Shown: positions 24,263 to 37,566 of the stretch, piece after piece
How positions within the stretch are numbered: position 1 is the stretch's first letter
How the letters are laid out: every line of letters begins with the position of its first letter
Assembly: GCF_024868665.1 (NCBI RefSeq)
Contig: NC_079913.1
Coordinates: 7,607,819 to 7,671,818, forward strand
Origin: Triplophysa rosa
Lineage: Eukaryota; Chordata; Actinopteri; Cypriniformes; Nemacheilidae
Direction: 5' to 3'
DNA length: 64,000 bases
Notes under the pieces: generated by a model
What the model saw: only the letters and a program-made list of their open reading frames with translations
What the model was told of the DNA's origin: nothing
Database searches by the model: none
Translations under genes and position numbers: made by a program

Positions 24263-27200
24263 CACACACACACACACACTGTAACTCATAGCAATGAGCT
24301 ATTTAGGGGCATAGTTGCACTCCACTGTATCTTTAGCAATAAATCTTTTCCCTGTGTGTTTCCGACACCCAATCATTTCATGCGATTACAAACAGAGATT
24401 TTAAACACATTTTATTGATTTAACACTGTAATCTTACAGTCTAAAACATCTCTGCTTCAATGAAAAAATCAGCTCTCGTTGAGTGTACAAGTTTCAGTTG
24501 ACAGTTTCAAACTCAGCTGGGAAATACTGAAAGAGAGACTATACTGCACACAGAGCTTGGCTTTTACACACTGTGGGCAGTATTTGCAGTGTGCGGACCC
24601 CGTGTGTGTGTGTAGGTGTGTGTGTGTGTGTGTGTAAGCAACTGTCCTAATGTTGTTTTTGGCTCTTCCTTCCAGCATTCCGCATGGTCATTGATTTTGC
24701 AATTTCTTCCTCTCTGGTGATGGTGCCAATACTGGCAAATAACATTAGCGATTCAACGTCACTTCCAATAATGCAAATACTGCAAAATATGCAAAATATA
24801 TGTTCTGCTTCAGCAGAAATATAGTTTAAAATCCTGACTGCGAATGAGCTAAATGTAAAATCAACAGCCCCGAAAGCAGAGGTACGTCTGTAAGATATCT
24901 AATAAAGATCTGGGAAACATCTTCCGTGTAAAAACATCTCATAAACGTCTTGGAAAAAGCATTTTTACATACATTATAAATCATAAACATCTTAAACATC
25001 TTCTAAATATCTATGTGAGATCTGACAGGAAACGTTACAGAGAAGTACTGAAGATGAGCAAACAGTCAAAAAAAGACATCTTGCAGATGTAAATGCTGAC
25101 ATCAAATAGACGTCTTTGAGATGTATGTTTGCTATCAGGGAGTCCAGTGCCCATTTCATTTCTCTAGTCACATTTTTTGCTTATCCCTTTTAGGTAAAAT
25201 AAATATCAAATAATATAATTATTAAATATCAACCATATCGTCACATCTAATACTTCACTCATTTTGCCCAAACCCAGAAAACCAAAGAATGGTAAAATAT
25301 GCCGAAATAAAAGAGTGCACAGGAATTTCTCCCATCACCAAACAGGCCACATGTAAGCGTATACTAAACCATCATATATTAACGTGGTATTATTAAGCCA
25401 ATTTCATTATAAGAACAAGAAGAATAAATGCAAGATACCCATATTTTGTATCATTAAACCGGGCATCCACAAAAAAGGTCTTAATACTATCAGTCAGGTG
25501 TATTTTAGCTTAGCAATTGTGCTTTAGTGCCAGTGGCCCCAAGATAATCGAACCTATAAGCAGAAGGTGAAGCCCTCCGGTCTCATCCCTTCTCTAAAGC
25601 ATAACACCATCATATAGAAGCACATAGAGCCCTTACCTCTTTCTCCTTCTTTCCCAAATGGTCCTGTTCTCCAGATCGGACAGGCAGAGGGTTGGTGGGC
25701 CTGGCCAATGGCAACCGGTCACTCACGGTAGCTGTGAGAACACAAGTGTGTGTCTGTGTATCTGTATCGGTGCGTGCGTTGAGGTGTTTAAAGGTGTGTG
25801 ACGTGTAAGTGTCCATGCACCCCCGTACCTGTCCTTGTGTGTGAAGGTAAGAAATGAGACCGAGAAAAGTGAGAGATTGGGTTTTGGTCACATCTACACT
25901 AGTGCCCACCCCATACCACACTGCGTTACACGCTCACACACACTAAAAGCCAACATGGCACACAATCTGCACGCTGACAGACCCCCAGCTGCGAAAAAGC
26001 CTTTAATCCCTAATAACCCTCTTTGTTTTTTGTTTCCTGAAGAGACAGATAAGTTATTCAGTTCTAAATATGAGATATTTGTCTTTCTTTTCCTGAGGTG
26101 AGCGTGAGGCATGCTCTGCTTTCATGTATGGATCTGCAGGGCCCCTGCACACAATGGGCCCTCTGTGAGATTCTCTGTTAGCGTAGCACTGAGAGGGAGA
26201 AAAGGCCTCCATTCTGTTCTGCGCCAGAGCTCGGCGCTAAACGCTAACCTTGAACACACTGCAGTGCAGATGAAGACTTGTTAACTTTCAGGAAGTGCTG
26301 TACCAATATCTGCTGGATGTTTTTATAGGCCTCGAATTATTATTTCATGCTAATTGTCTTTCTGTTACCTCCTGCTAAATAACATGAAACTAATCCACAT
26401 GTTGGCCTCATTTACAGCAGGCATATAGGTTTTGTGCATCTCCAAACCATTTATAATGTCAAATTATGAACAAGATAATTTCAATCGAAAACAATTTAAT
26501 CAAGAACATAAGAAGGTAATTATCTTGAATGATCCCTGTGACAAAACACAGCTCTCAGTGTTGGTAGACATTGATTTTTCACCTTTTTGCTACAATGATT
26601 GCAGGTGTAAAATGAAAAACTTTGTTCGTTGAAAAAGAATATTAACATTATTAATATCTTTAAGCGAGTCTAGAATGTTCACTGGTAGTGCAATTCAAAA
26701 ACAATGACAAATAGTTTATCTTGAAAACTAGTTTATGTCACATTCGTCAGGAAAGGACTTTTGTACCAGCATGCTGGAAAATATTGATTGTACAAAGATG
26801 TAAAACAACTAAAATTGCGGGAATACGTTCGCAGTTTCTTTAAGAAAGTATTTAAGCAATTTAAGAATAGATATAAGTTGTGCAACAACATACAGTTTGA
26901 CACTTAAACAAAAAATTAAGTCTAATCTCAGACTTTTGTTGCTGCTATTGTGACTGAATGTAAACAAGCTTTGAATAAAATACACCACCTTTGTGTAAAA
27001 TTCACTACAAGAAATCTGGCTTCATAATCAGGCCATAACTCCGTTGTCCAAAAACACCCCCGAATGATGTGGTGAGGTAAAATGGGTTCTGGGTAATACT
27101 ATATTTAGTGAGATTTATTTTATTTTAAACATCTACTCAGAATAGGGAAATTACATTACTTATAAGGACAATTATTGGCTGGAGCATACATTTTTAACAG

Positions 27201-27746
27201 GTAATGCTATTTTTCACAGAGTAGGCTTGCTAGTTCGCCATACATATAAAAGGAAAGGAAGGCACTGTGGTTTTACAATACCTGTACATCCACATGAGGA
27301 ACCATTAAATGAACCAGTCAAATGAATCTCACCCTGCTGAAAAGACCAGCATAGATTTAGTTTAGGATTATGGTTTGCATTGTGGGATGTTGGTGTTTCC
27401 ACCAGGCCCACCCGTTTTTAGGTCAACCAGCTTTACCAAAATACAATGCTGGTTGACCAGCTTTATCAGATTAGTTGCTGGTTAAAGTATGACTATGTTG
27501 GGCCATGAGCTATCCCAGCAAAAACCATGTCTGCATTATGTCCATCATGACAATAAATGCCGGTTTACATTACTGCAATATTTTCAGCAGGGTACTAACA
27601 GAGTTCAATTTTTAATTTCTGAATTTCCAAATAGATAGTCCCTTATTGGACCATTATATTGGATCATTGGACCAGTACTTTAGTTTCCATTCACATTCAG
27701 ATCTGATTAATGTTATGGACAGGAGTGTCTCACTGGCGTCACACCT
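23090..27746. other. epyc-kera intergenic region and epyc promoter side
   Basis: No coding gene is supported. It must contain the epyc leader exon and promoter. One candidate leader is the minus-strand stretch near 23526-23640, ending in a GATAG|GTAACA donor. CA/GT microsatellites lie at 24227-24280 and 24602-24636. About 24890-25130 resembles an interspersed repeat with several AGACATCT/AAACATCT-type words. About 26100-26400 is a mixed-composition block with TAAT-containing words and could be a regulatory element. Confidence 0.45.
24227..24280. repeat. (CA)n microsatellite
   Basis: A dinucleotide tract with a single CG interruption. A second, shorter complementary tract (GTGTG...) lies at about 24602-24636. 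Confidence 0.9.
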
Positions 27747-29383
27747 TTATATCACAATCGCCCTAAGGAGACGGAAACACATCATCAGCTCTCGTGGAAT
27801 TGGGGGCTTGACCTCATTACCATCAAGGCGAAGGTAGCGCAGACGTGGCCCATTGTCACTAAAGTAGTCATCAAGTGCCCCAGGTGGACAAATATCAGAA
27901 CTGTTCACACCTATGGAAATGATAGCATTATTAATATATATTTATACATTTTTATAAATATAGATTTATAATATGGAAGGATAAATATATGATGCCTTTT
28001 TTAAAGTCACCATGAAATCAAACAGGAAAATTCTAAGTGTTTTACACAGTGTTGCAGTGATTATAAACGATTTATCCGTGGATATCATTTTTTTTTATTC
28101 ATTTGCACTTTTAATCTTTAATCAAAAACATTAAGCTCCTCTCCCCCTCTAAACTTTGTAAAAGCGCTATATAAATAAAGTTGAGTAAACAACAACTCTT
28201 CACCATATGACGTAAGCAACAAAAAAGAGGTAGGACTATACTCACTGTCCAATGGTCAGGCAGGCATTTTAAGCTCTCCCCTCCAGGCCCAATGTACAAC
28301 AAACCAATCAAAAAGGGAAGGGCAAAATAAAGCCCCGCCCTACATTTTTCTAATTTCAGAAGCTGTTTCACTCGGATGTACGTCACGATATGGAAAAGAA
28401 GTCAATCACAACTTCCGTTTCATGGTGACTTTAATGCATGCATTTTCAACGTTCGCACTCACTCATTTTGTAACTTACAAGGGCTTGTCCAGAGACTATT
28501 TATAAAAAGATTGCTTTCTGGACTTACTTTTGATTCTGTTGTGATCCAGATGCAGGTGTTCCAGTCCAGGGGAGATGATGGGCATGTCAGTGAGCTGGTT
28601 GTAAGAAAGTTGCAGGTCCAGTATGCTGGAAACATTAAAAACTGTTTTTGGGATGCCTCCATTTGCCAGTTTATTACGGTTGAGCCTGAGAGACGACACC
28701 TTGGGAAGACCCTTGAAGTACTCGGCAGGAATCTTTTCAATATTGTTGCTGTCCAGAAAGATCTGCGTGGTTGTGGGTGGCAGACCAAGGGGCATGCTGT
28801 TCAGTTGATTCTTTGCTAAATTGATCTGGACCAAGTTGCTCAGACCTTTCAGGTTGACCTCTGTCACTGCGTCACCTTGCAGCTTGTTGCTTTGAAGATC
28901 CAGCAAGGTAAGATGGTCCATCCCAGAAAAGACTCCAGGTGGTATCTTTGAGATTTTGTTACGGGAGAGCCGTAGCTGTTCTAGATTGCTGGGCAGAGGA
29001 GATGGAATGGAAGTCAGCAAGTTGTCCTCCATGTACAGGTGTACAAGGTTGGGTAAGGCCTTGAGAGCATCAGCCTCCACGGTTGTGATTTTGTTGCGGT
29101 TGAGGTTGATCCACCTTAGCTGTGTGACGTTGCTCAGAGCTTCAGCTGAGACCACATCGATGAGGTTGTTCTGAAGGTACAGGTACCAGGTGTACGGAGG
29201 GATGACGGGTATGCGTTTCAAGCTCTTGTTGTCACAGTAAACAGCATTGGGAAAGTTTGGGGGGCAGCGACACTCTTTAGGACATGCTTGGAGCTGGGAT
29301 ATCAGGTGCTCGTAGGGCATTTCCTGAGTGCTAACTTGGCCAACTGAAAGTAGGGCTAGACATGCAACAACGAGCCACAACAT
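27747..29383 (-). CDS. kera: Keratocan (class II SLRP)
   Basis: Two coding exons, 28528-29383 and 27747-27910 (phase 1 junction, donor GTAAGT, acceptor CCATAG), give 339 aa; human keratocan, as recalled, is 352. The ATG at 29381-29383 follows a splice acceptor TTTTGTAG about 15 bases upstream, so the leader is in another exon. Residues 1-20 are a signal peptide. The cysteine cluster C-x3-C-x-C-x9-C (Cys34, 38, 40, 50) is the class II signature. It is followed by LRRs with YLYLQNNLI, LRWINLNRNKIT and LRLNRNKL, then LDLQLSYNQLT and LHLDHNRIKS. The last exon has NSSDIC, LRYLRLDGNEV and the final Cys. Likely N-glycosylation/keratan sulfate sites include NVTQLRW, NVSSIL and NSSD. Known role: corneal keratan sulfate proteoglycan controlling collagen fibril spacing. 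The exon layout (most of the LRR domain in one exon) is as in mammalian kera/lum. Confidence 0.95.
28001..28434. mobile_element. TTAA-flanked MITE in kera intron 2
   Basis: Both ends carry an inverted TTAAAGTCACCATGAAA motif (left at 28001, right ending at 28434). This is the layout of a small non-autonomous element inserted at TTAA. It fills most of the 617-bp kera intron and has no coding content. Confidence 0.75.
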
Positions 29384-30419
29384 GGTTAGGTTCAACCTAC
29401 AAAATAAACGAGAAAACAAATTAGGAAGGTCTTGATAACAAAATCAAAAACAAAATTATCCTATTTTTCATTGTATATGTTAAATAATCTTTAGTTTGGT
29501 CATTTACAGTTGTCCTAAGTATCGTGACACATCTACCCTACATTTCCCCAGGGTCAGACTAAGTAAATAAACTCATTAAAATAAAAACAGGAAGATCCTT
29601 TGGTTGAAATGATCGCGCCCTGTTAAGAAGTAATCTTCTTAGACTTAGAATGATCTGCCAGGTCAACTTTAATTGCCTTAAGCCTGACATTGTACTTCTT
29701 CATCTTCGTCTTCTTTCAGAAGTCTTGGAAAAATCTTGTAAAGTTTCTGAATATTTGTGAATATATAAAACATGGCAAGGCCTGTGATAATACTTGGCTC
29801 ACATCTCAAATAACAGGCCCTGACACTGCAGTTTATGTTCCTTCAAACTTTTAAAATACATTTTATGTATACATTTCTTTACACATTCCAATACATTAAA
29901 CGCTTCACCTGAGCTTTCTCATCTCAAGCAATATCAAATTTACAGCTATATGATACTCATTAATATTAGGTTTTTGCCGAGACATTCTTATTTCTGCTGA
30001 CACCCACATTTTCTCTTGGCTAGAATGCCTTCTGTAAGCAAAAACCGATCAAGAAATAATATGTTAACACATTTTCAGAGCTCCATAGCAGAGCTTTCTC
30101 ATCTGGTAGTGGTTTACATTTTTGATCCGGTTGCTGTCTGCAGATCAATTTTTTACAGGCAAAAGTCTTTCACTGAACCAGTAAAGATCCAGTCCTGAAT
30201 ACTTCATCAGGTCAGGTGGTGCCAATTTGACCTGAGAAGATCTATCAAAACAAGACAAGAGTTTTAAATCATGATCTCCACCTCCATCTTTTGCTGGGTC
30301 AGTTCTGATAACAGTTGCATTAAAATATAACTCATATTGTTACCTCACATGCCCTAGATATCCCTCAAACCATTTTACGGTAATGTTTATACCAACATTA
30401 CCAATAGTTTGGGACTTAC

Positions 30420-30475
30420 CTTTGTTTTCTTGTCACTTGAAACGGCACAGAGGTATGAATGTCTCAACTCTGAGA
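30420..30475 (-). promoter_or_regulatory. kera: Probable kera leader exon and promoter
   Basis: On the minus strand an AACAAAG|GTAAGTCC donor lies at 30418-30420. It is preceded by about 55 non-coding bases and, some 25-30 bases further upstream, a TATA-like TACAAATAG at 30495-30503. Spacing and donor quality fit the short non-coding first exon expected for keratocan about 1 kb upstream of its ATG exon. The start coordinate is approximate. Confidence 0.45.
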
Positions 30476-31655
30476 TACCTTGCCCTCTTCTGCCTCTATT
30501 TGTAGTGTCAATGGCACTTGATAAACCTCTTAAAGACAGTCACACTGGACACAATCTTAACCAATCACACCCCTTTGAGATCAAGAATCATAATCCTGTA
30601 GGCATGGATTGTGATTAAACCGGCGTGTTGGCCAGAAGTCGTCATGGGCCTTGGTCTATTTATAATGAGGCTAATACAGGCTGTCCCATAGAGATCCTTC
30701 AGCCTCTTCCTTATCCTCCCTCACACCAACATTCATCTCCAGTTGTGTCTTATGTAAACACACATCTTTGTCAGGCAGAGGGAACTCAGACTAGACACGA
30801 GTCAGATGCGAAACTATGTGTAGCTTTGTCTTGATCTTGAACCTTAAGGCTAGTCAGGCCAAAGCACAACTTTTGTGCCAACCAACTAACCAACCAACCA
30901 ACCAACCATCTCTCAATCCACTGAATAAATCCTCCCTTTAACGTTGTTTATAAACTACTTCTTCCAGATTGACTGGAAAATGTCAATCTATCATTTATTT
31001 CAGTTAAGATGTATTCAGACTTGTTGATTCAGACGCTAAGAAATTTGTATCACTGAAATTTGCACCAAAATGTCCCCATGAGAGCACCAGTCTCCATTTA
31101 GGAGTAGAGATGAAATTGGTGTGTGTCTGGTGGTGTCCCTGACTGACTGCCAAGGGCCGATTTTATTTTGTCATTACTTGCTCTCAATTCCACTGACGAC
31201 AACAAACATCTTCCTGTGTCATTTTAATGCACTGTGAATGGTAACCTTCCAACTTTAATCTATGATCAGCAGTAATCCAGTCTCTTACCCAACATCTCGT
31301 GTGTCCTAAAGGACAAAACGTATATACACCAAACTAATGCGTTACAGATTTTAAAGCCCATTATTCACAGGAAGCCTTAAGATGTCTAATCACTGAAGAC
31401 GTCTGCCACAAAGTCTACAACAGTGCAGCTAAGAGCGATAGGCTGGGACATACAGACTATGACAAGGGTTCATTCTCAGGGCAGAAATTAGTAACTAGCT
31501 GCAGTGCTTATAATATCTTATAATAATATATTCTGATAATTTCTATAAAGATTATAATACAATGCAAGCAGACAAGTTCAATGTCAATCTATTGATATGT
31601 AAAATCTCAAATTAAAAGTAGGAGAATGTAACACAAAATTAAAACATTCCCTTTG

Positions 31656-31705
31656 TTTTGTTTTGTTTTGTTTTGTTTTGTTTTGTTTTGTTTTGTTTTG
31701 TTTTA
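31656..31705. repeat. (GTTTT)n pentanucleotide microsatellite
   Basis: About ten uninterrupted TTTTG units. Confidence 0.92.
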
Positions 31706-31882
31706 GAAGTTATGAGGTGTTGAGCAATGCAATTTACAATCTGTTTCAGAGTCAAAATTACAGCTGACTAGCTGTCTCGGGGCAACAAGAGGCCCAGTTT
31801 AACTGTTAAGTGCTAAAGGCTAATGCAAAGTATTCTGAAACATCTTCAAGACACCTACATGAGCACTAGAACTTGAACTCTA

Positions 31883-32911
31883 GGGGCTCATTTCAGAAAG
31901 GAGGTTTAGTGAAAACTCTGAGTATATTAACCCTGAAATGATGTAAACTCTGGGTTTTCTGTTTCAGAATGCGAGGTATGTCAAACCCAAGAAAGCGGGG
32001 TAAGTCAAGCCCATTTCTAAAAGAGAGGTAACTTATACTCAGAGTCAGTAACCATAGTAACTTTGTGAATCTAACCTGGTCAGAAGCAGGTAAACTCAGA
32101 GTCTCTTTCGATCTCCTCCCTTTTTTAAAGAGCAAGTGGTGTGCATTAATTCATAGGGATGTATTTTGATTTCAAGAGAGGAATTTAGGACGCTAGTGGA
32201 ATTTTGTCATTTCCCTGTGTATTTTTATTAAACTGTACTATTTTTATTTACAGCGAGTTAGATACATCAAAACTTATCGTCCATCATTACATCAATAACA
32301 TCAGCCATCGAGCGTGTATTACATCAGAGCGTAGTTTTCTATGGACAATGAGAAATTACTTAATAAAGTGTATAAATAAAGTGCATGAATAAACAAATGA
32401 ATAAATACAGACATAAATGCAGAAGTGAAGCAGTAAAGGAAATAATCAATTAATTAAGACATCAGTCTGAATTTAACACGAGAGTCTGACACCCTACACG
32501 TGTCCTATACACCATGATGTCTCACTCTCATAACTAACTTTATTATTTCTGTTTTATCTCTGTTGTTTCATTCATTTATTCATTAATTTACTGATTAATG
32601 TATTTGTTTATTGGTATTTATCTATTTATTAATTTAAACTTAAGTCATTTTCAGCACATTAGTAAATCTACTGTATGCAGAGCAGAAAGTGTCCCTCGTT
32701 CTCAAGCGCTTTCTACCGCCATGTTGCTTTTTCTTTGGTTCTGTTGCCACGGTGAATCGTAATATCGGAGCTCCATTGTCTTGTCGTAGTCGTGGTGTAC
32801 GCGCTTAACTCAAGGTAAGCCTACCCAGAGGTTTCGCATCTCGGTGTAAATCAACTCAGAGTTCACATTTAAACTTGGTGTTGGTTGAACCACCTTATTG
32901 AAACGGGCCCC
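31883..32911. mobile_element. Non-autonomous TIR transposon with 9-bp target duplication
   Basis: The left end GGGGCTCATTTCAGAAAGG and the inverted right end GGGGCCCGTTTCAATAAGG match at most positions. The element sits between exact TGAACTCTA copies (31874-31882 and 32912-32920). Nine bases fits Mutator-like elements; if the terminal base is assigned to the element, 8 bp would fit hAT. Both subterminal regions contain ACTCTGAGT in inverted orientation. No transposase frame is present in the 1029 bp. Confidence 0.8.
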
Positions 32912-34970
32912 TGAACTCTAGGACTGTTACACCAAAAATGTAATGATATTCTTTCTTGGTCATAGAATAACAAAAAGTAAGTGTGTGTTTGTAATCTTAT
33001 ATTCTTATTCTTATGCATTACAATTTTTGTGAAATATAGACGGTTTCAAAGCAACAATATAAACAAAAGCATACACGCATTTGTGGACGGAACTTAACTT
33101 TCGGTACACGTTCACAAAGAATGGAGTGCCTGTAGATTATTTCTGATAACAAGTAAAAGAAACAGAGAAGAACCGTTACTTGGCTAAACTTGGGTCTCCA
33201 ATATTTTGAATTTACACTGCAATACCAAGCTCACCGCTAGTAAATGTCCAATACGGTTTCTTTAAATGCAACAACGTTACACGACACTTATTGTTTATTT
33301 AATACAATTATTATACAATACAATAAAATAATAATATAAATTAAAATTAATGAAAATTTCATAAATCGAAATAGTTATATTATTATCCACTAGCCAGACC
33401 GATAAACAAACACAGACCGGAAGTTATCTTCTATCCAGATGTGTGCGTGTGATGAAACCGGTCAGACTTTGATAGGAAAATTATGTGAGGGAAAGATTTA
33501 ACTCCACACTCTTCATGGCAAAAAAGTCTTGGATAAAAACGGTGACTGGTGAGAAATAAAAACAGACAACTTGTGTTCTTTGTTTCACTTAAAAAGAAAC
33601 ACATGGTGTCAAAGAGATTGTTTCCTGCTTTGGGATTTGATCTGTAGGCAGTTTGTGAACACACAAATGTATAAATATAAATTGCTCTGTTTGGTGGATG
33701 GAGTGCTGTCCTAATATTCCCTGTCCAGTTCTATTTTTTCCTGCTAGTGTTTTTGGACATATGATTATATTGTATGATAGAGAATATTATTCAAGCAAGT
33801 AGAATAAAAACCTAAACAAAATTTCCCTTCACACGGGGTTTAACCATAAGAGAATTGTATAGAATGCACCCTGATGTATACAATGGTATTAAATTATTAG
33901 CATCTTTTTCTTTAACAGCACATTTACAAGAAATTAAAGAAATATCTTCTATGCTAAATATCTAAAAGCACCATATAATGTTTGTTGCATTTGTGTTAGT
34001 AGTAATACATAAGCTGTTAAAACACCTTCCTGACAACAGCTGCATAAGATTCAAGTTCATGAGCATTTAGATGCTAAAAATTACAATGGAAAGATGCTAA
34101 AAACATTTAAAACTTTTTTCTAAAATATTTTATGCAGCAGAGATACTGAGGAAGAAGATTCAGAGATATAGACAAAAACAGATACGTTTAAAACATTTCA
34201 ACAATGAACCCCTTAACCCCTCTCAAACATCTCCTTGTTTCATCACAACTACATAAAACATGAGAAAAACTAAAAAGCAACAAAAAAGAAAAAGATACCT
34301 GTTTGTTTTATTCCTAGAGCTGATTATGGTGCAGGTGGAGGTACAGTGTCTGGTTCTGGTTTTCTTGGTCTGCCTGCTCTCCTCACCAGTTTGATTCCAG
34401 TTTATCGTTGTTCTCGCTCTCTGTCTGGTCCAGACATGCATCACAGCCTTATTAGATCTCTATTGTAAGAGTGTAACTTCCCTAAGGCCAAACCTTTGAC
34501 ATCGGCTTGAATAAAGGGGTGTGCGAATGTTACGAGTATACTGTCGAGTTTCTTCTGCAAGCATGCATTGGATATTTATTGCTAGCACATCACTTTTTGC
34601 CCGAGTTTCTTTTTCATTTTGCACTGAGGGGTCTGTGGAGCCACAGAAAGTGGGGGCCCTTGGCACAACCATGACAACCCCCACGTTTCATGTGACATGT
34701 GTCTTAGAAACATTTAACTCCTATAGAGCAATGGACATACCTCATCTCCAACCCTCATCATCTCAATTTGCAAGATGTTTTAACACCCCAAAACTAGGTC
34801 GCCCTGGGGCGATACACATCATTTGGCTGTCATTTCACACTGGCAAAAACTCGTCCCAACCCGTGAAAGGTGAACTGAGATGGGATTGAGCTGGAATGCC
34901 AAAAATGTTGGGAGATACAATGATGGTACAGGGTTATTCTATTTAATTGTTTTATTTCTCAATATTTCTA

Positions 34971-35010
34971 ATTTATTTTAAAGCTTGGGCCTCTAAGCTT
35001 TAAAATAAAT
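34971..35010. repeat. Perfect 16-bp inverted repeat (hairpin)
   Basis: ATTTATTTTAAAGCTT and its exact reverse complement are separated by an 8-base loop. It lies just upstream of an interspersed repeat and could be that element's edge. Confidence 0.7.
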
Positions 35011-35044
35011 GGAACTGCAGTACATGGCAACCAGACATATACGT

Positions 35045-35375
35045 AAGTAAGGTGGGCGTACCTGTCAGTACAATTGCTTTGGAACCTGAGGTTCCAAATA
35101 TGGTAAGAGGCGTTACATTTCCGTCACAGGCTTGCAGTATTCGACCAATCACTACGCACTGGTTAACTGGCCAATCAAAGCATACCACGCTTTTCAGAGC
35201 GATGAGCTTTGTAAAATATCAGCGTGTTTCAGAGAGGCGGGGCAAAGAGGAGATACAAACATGCACGGTATGTGGAAAATACAACGTTTTTGAACCTTAA
35301 ATCGTGCATACACATTGCATTACATCTAAAACAAACGATAATATTCGTTTTAGCAGTGTCATTTGACCCCTTTAA
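35045..35375. mobile_element. Interspersed MITE-like repeat
   Basis: The stretch from GGTGGGCGTACC to GACCCCTTTAA resembles a widespread cyprinid repeat I recall, which contains GACCAATCACTACGCACTGG and ends GTCATTTGACCCCTTTAA. Terminal repeats were not proven. Confidence 0.45.
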
Positions 35376-36929
35376 AGAATATAAGAGGTCTTTAACTTTT
35401 AACACGGATTAAAATCCCACGGCGCATTAGAAAAAGGAGTACATCGTTCTTATTCAATGGATCTTTTGTCTCCAATAAAAAAAGAGGATACATCGGTTCC
35501 GTCCTTATGCATTAAGGACCACCAAATCCAAAACACCCACAAAGTCACACACATGTTGTGCAAGATCTCCAGATGTTTGCTGATGCTCAAAAAGGTCCAC
35601 AAAGCAAAGTTTATTTTAATACAAATCATATGCAACCTCTCAGTCTAGAATTAAAGATCCTTTTACTATTTTTTTATAGTATTTTAATATAAACATTCAG
35701 GTATTATGGCTGAACAGCAGTTTTATGTCATCTAATAGACCAGGCCTTAGCTATACAGTTGCCTACTACAAATCACATTATTGCAGATATACAATCTTCA
35801 TATAACTGTACAAACAACACAAGAAGAATGATTTGGCCCCGTGTTCATTACAAGCTCTTTTAGATACAGAATAATTAATGCCCCAACAAAAGTCCTTCAC
35901 GAAATCAGCTGTGAAAGAACCAGACAAGATTTATCACAATGTTCTTGTTTCTTCACAAAGTCTCTCTAGTGTCTAATAAATGTTGATTAACTGGCTGTGG
36001 TTTTCTATGAAGGCCTCAGATGCACAGCTGACATGCACATGGACACTAAACACATGACACAGCAACATTCCATTTTCACCATCTTTGCAGTTCCGTAACA
36101 ATGTAAAATCCAGTTTAAACTGGTTGCTGTGATTTGGAGCATGCTAGATTTTTTTGCTAAATTTGACATTTACTGGACTGCACCAAATGATCTAGCAGCT
36201 TTAGGTGGAACACGGTGGCCGGCTTACCAGCCAAATCATAGCTTACACCATTACCAGTGAGTATTTTGGACTGGTCATAGTGTTCTATTGCCAATATTTT
36301 AATCAAAATCAAACAATTCAAACCGCAGTACACTGGAATACACAATAGGGATGTCACAATATCAGATTTTCACTACACAAGGAGAATGGCCAAAAGAAAT
36401 CATGACAACGATATTACTGCGATATTGATGTTAAATAAATAACTGATGAAGGACAGATTCATACCATTAATCGTTTCATGTGATTCATGTGATTAATCGT
36501 TTGACATCCATAAGCAAAATGTTAGGTAAGTGCAAAACCACCACTGACTTTGTTGAAATGAAGTAATGCTGAATTATCACACGTGTTAACTGGATGGCAA
36601 TAACCATGCAATATAACATTGTCAATATCAGTATATTCTTGTGACAACCCCAGCACACTATTTATATAGTCCCTGTGGAGTTTTTTACCTGGTTGCCTTG
36701 AAATCTGTTTGTGGTGAACTTCATGCTCTGATATAATCTGGAAAGATTTTTTTTAAAGAAAGTCATAGCTGCAGGCCCATCATCCGGTAATGACAGACAG
36801 ACAGAGGAACTCTCACCACCCCGTGTGTCAGATGGTCACTCCAGACCCTCTACTCTTCTGGAATGCTGGGCATGTGCCTACAAGTTGTCCGCTGTTGTAA
36901 ATAAAACACAGTCAATATTGGATCTGGTA

Positions 36930-37566
36930 TGAGACTACTGCAATTCTCCATTGGCCGGCCTTCCAACCAATGCAGTCAAGCCCTTGCAAATGATCCAGAA
37001 TGCAGCTGCACGTCTAGTTTTCAATCCTAATTTCACTTCACTGGCTGCCACTTGCCGCCCGCATCAATTTTAAATCGCCAACACTGGCCTTCAGATTGGT
37101 AACAGCAATTTCCCCTTTACCTTAACTCAGTGCTCCAGGTCTACATACCCTCCCGTCATCTTCGGTCTGAAAATGAGCGACGCCTGGTTGTTCCATCACA
37201 GCGAGGCACCAAATCGCTTGCAAAAACCTTTACTCCTTCGGTTCCCCTGTGGTGGAATGAACTGCCAGCCTCCCCCCGAACTGCAGCATCCTTCACAACT
37301 TTCAAAAAACAACTCAAAACATACCTGTTCCTCATTTATTTGACTAACCAATAACTGTCTATGTCTTGTGTCTAATAAAAAAAAATCTTGTTGTTCATTG
37401 TCTCCTTTGCTTACTCCAGATTTAATCCTCCTAGTAGATTTAATCCTCCTTTGGCCTTGTAAACTAACGGTACTGTTTAGCGTGTTGACAAAATGTTATA
37501 TGCTCTCCTATTTGTAAGTCGCTTTAGATAAAATAGTCTGCCAAATGAATGAATAAATGTAAATAA
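36930..37566 (+). mobile_element. L2/Maui-like LINE 3' fragment
   Basis: The plus strand encodes, near 36935-37025, the reverse-transcriptase C-terminal signature 'YCNS...GLPT...PLQMIQNAAARLV'. Near 37130-37354 it encodes the post-RT segment ending with WWNELPAS, then a 'FKKQLKTYLF' tail; frame changes separate the two. The stretch ends with the typical 3' tail 'GTAAGTCGCTTTAGATAAAA', 'GTCTGCCAAATGAATGAATAAATG'-like, at about 37516-37560. It is a truncated, dead copy. Confidence 0.75.

Noticed and set aside
28111..28386. Minus-strand 91-codon open frame
   Set aside because: Lies wholly inside a TTAA-flanked MITE in the kera intron; no protein family recognised.
28376..28819. Plus-strand 147-codon open frame
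   Set aside because: Antisense to keratocan exon 2 and an adjoining MITE.
34521..34889. Plus-strand 122-codon open frame
   Set aside because: No recognisable domain and no promoter or splice context; chance length.
37130..37354. Independent host gene
   Set aside because: The translated segment is the post-reverse-transcriptase tail of an L2-type LINE, with the matching RT signature and 3' tail on either side.
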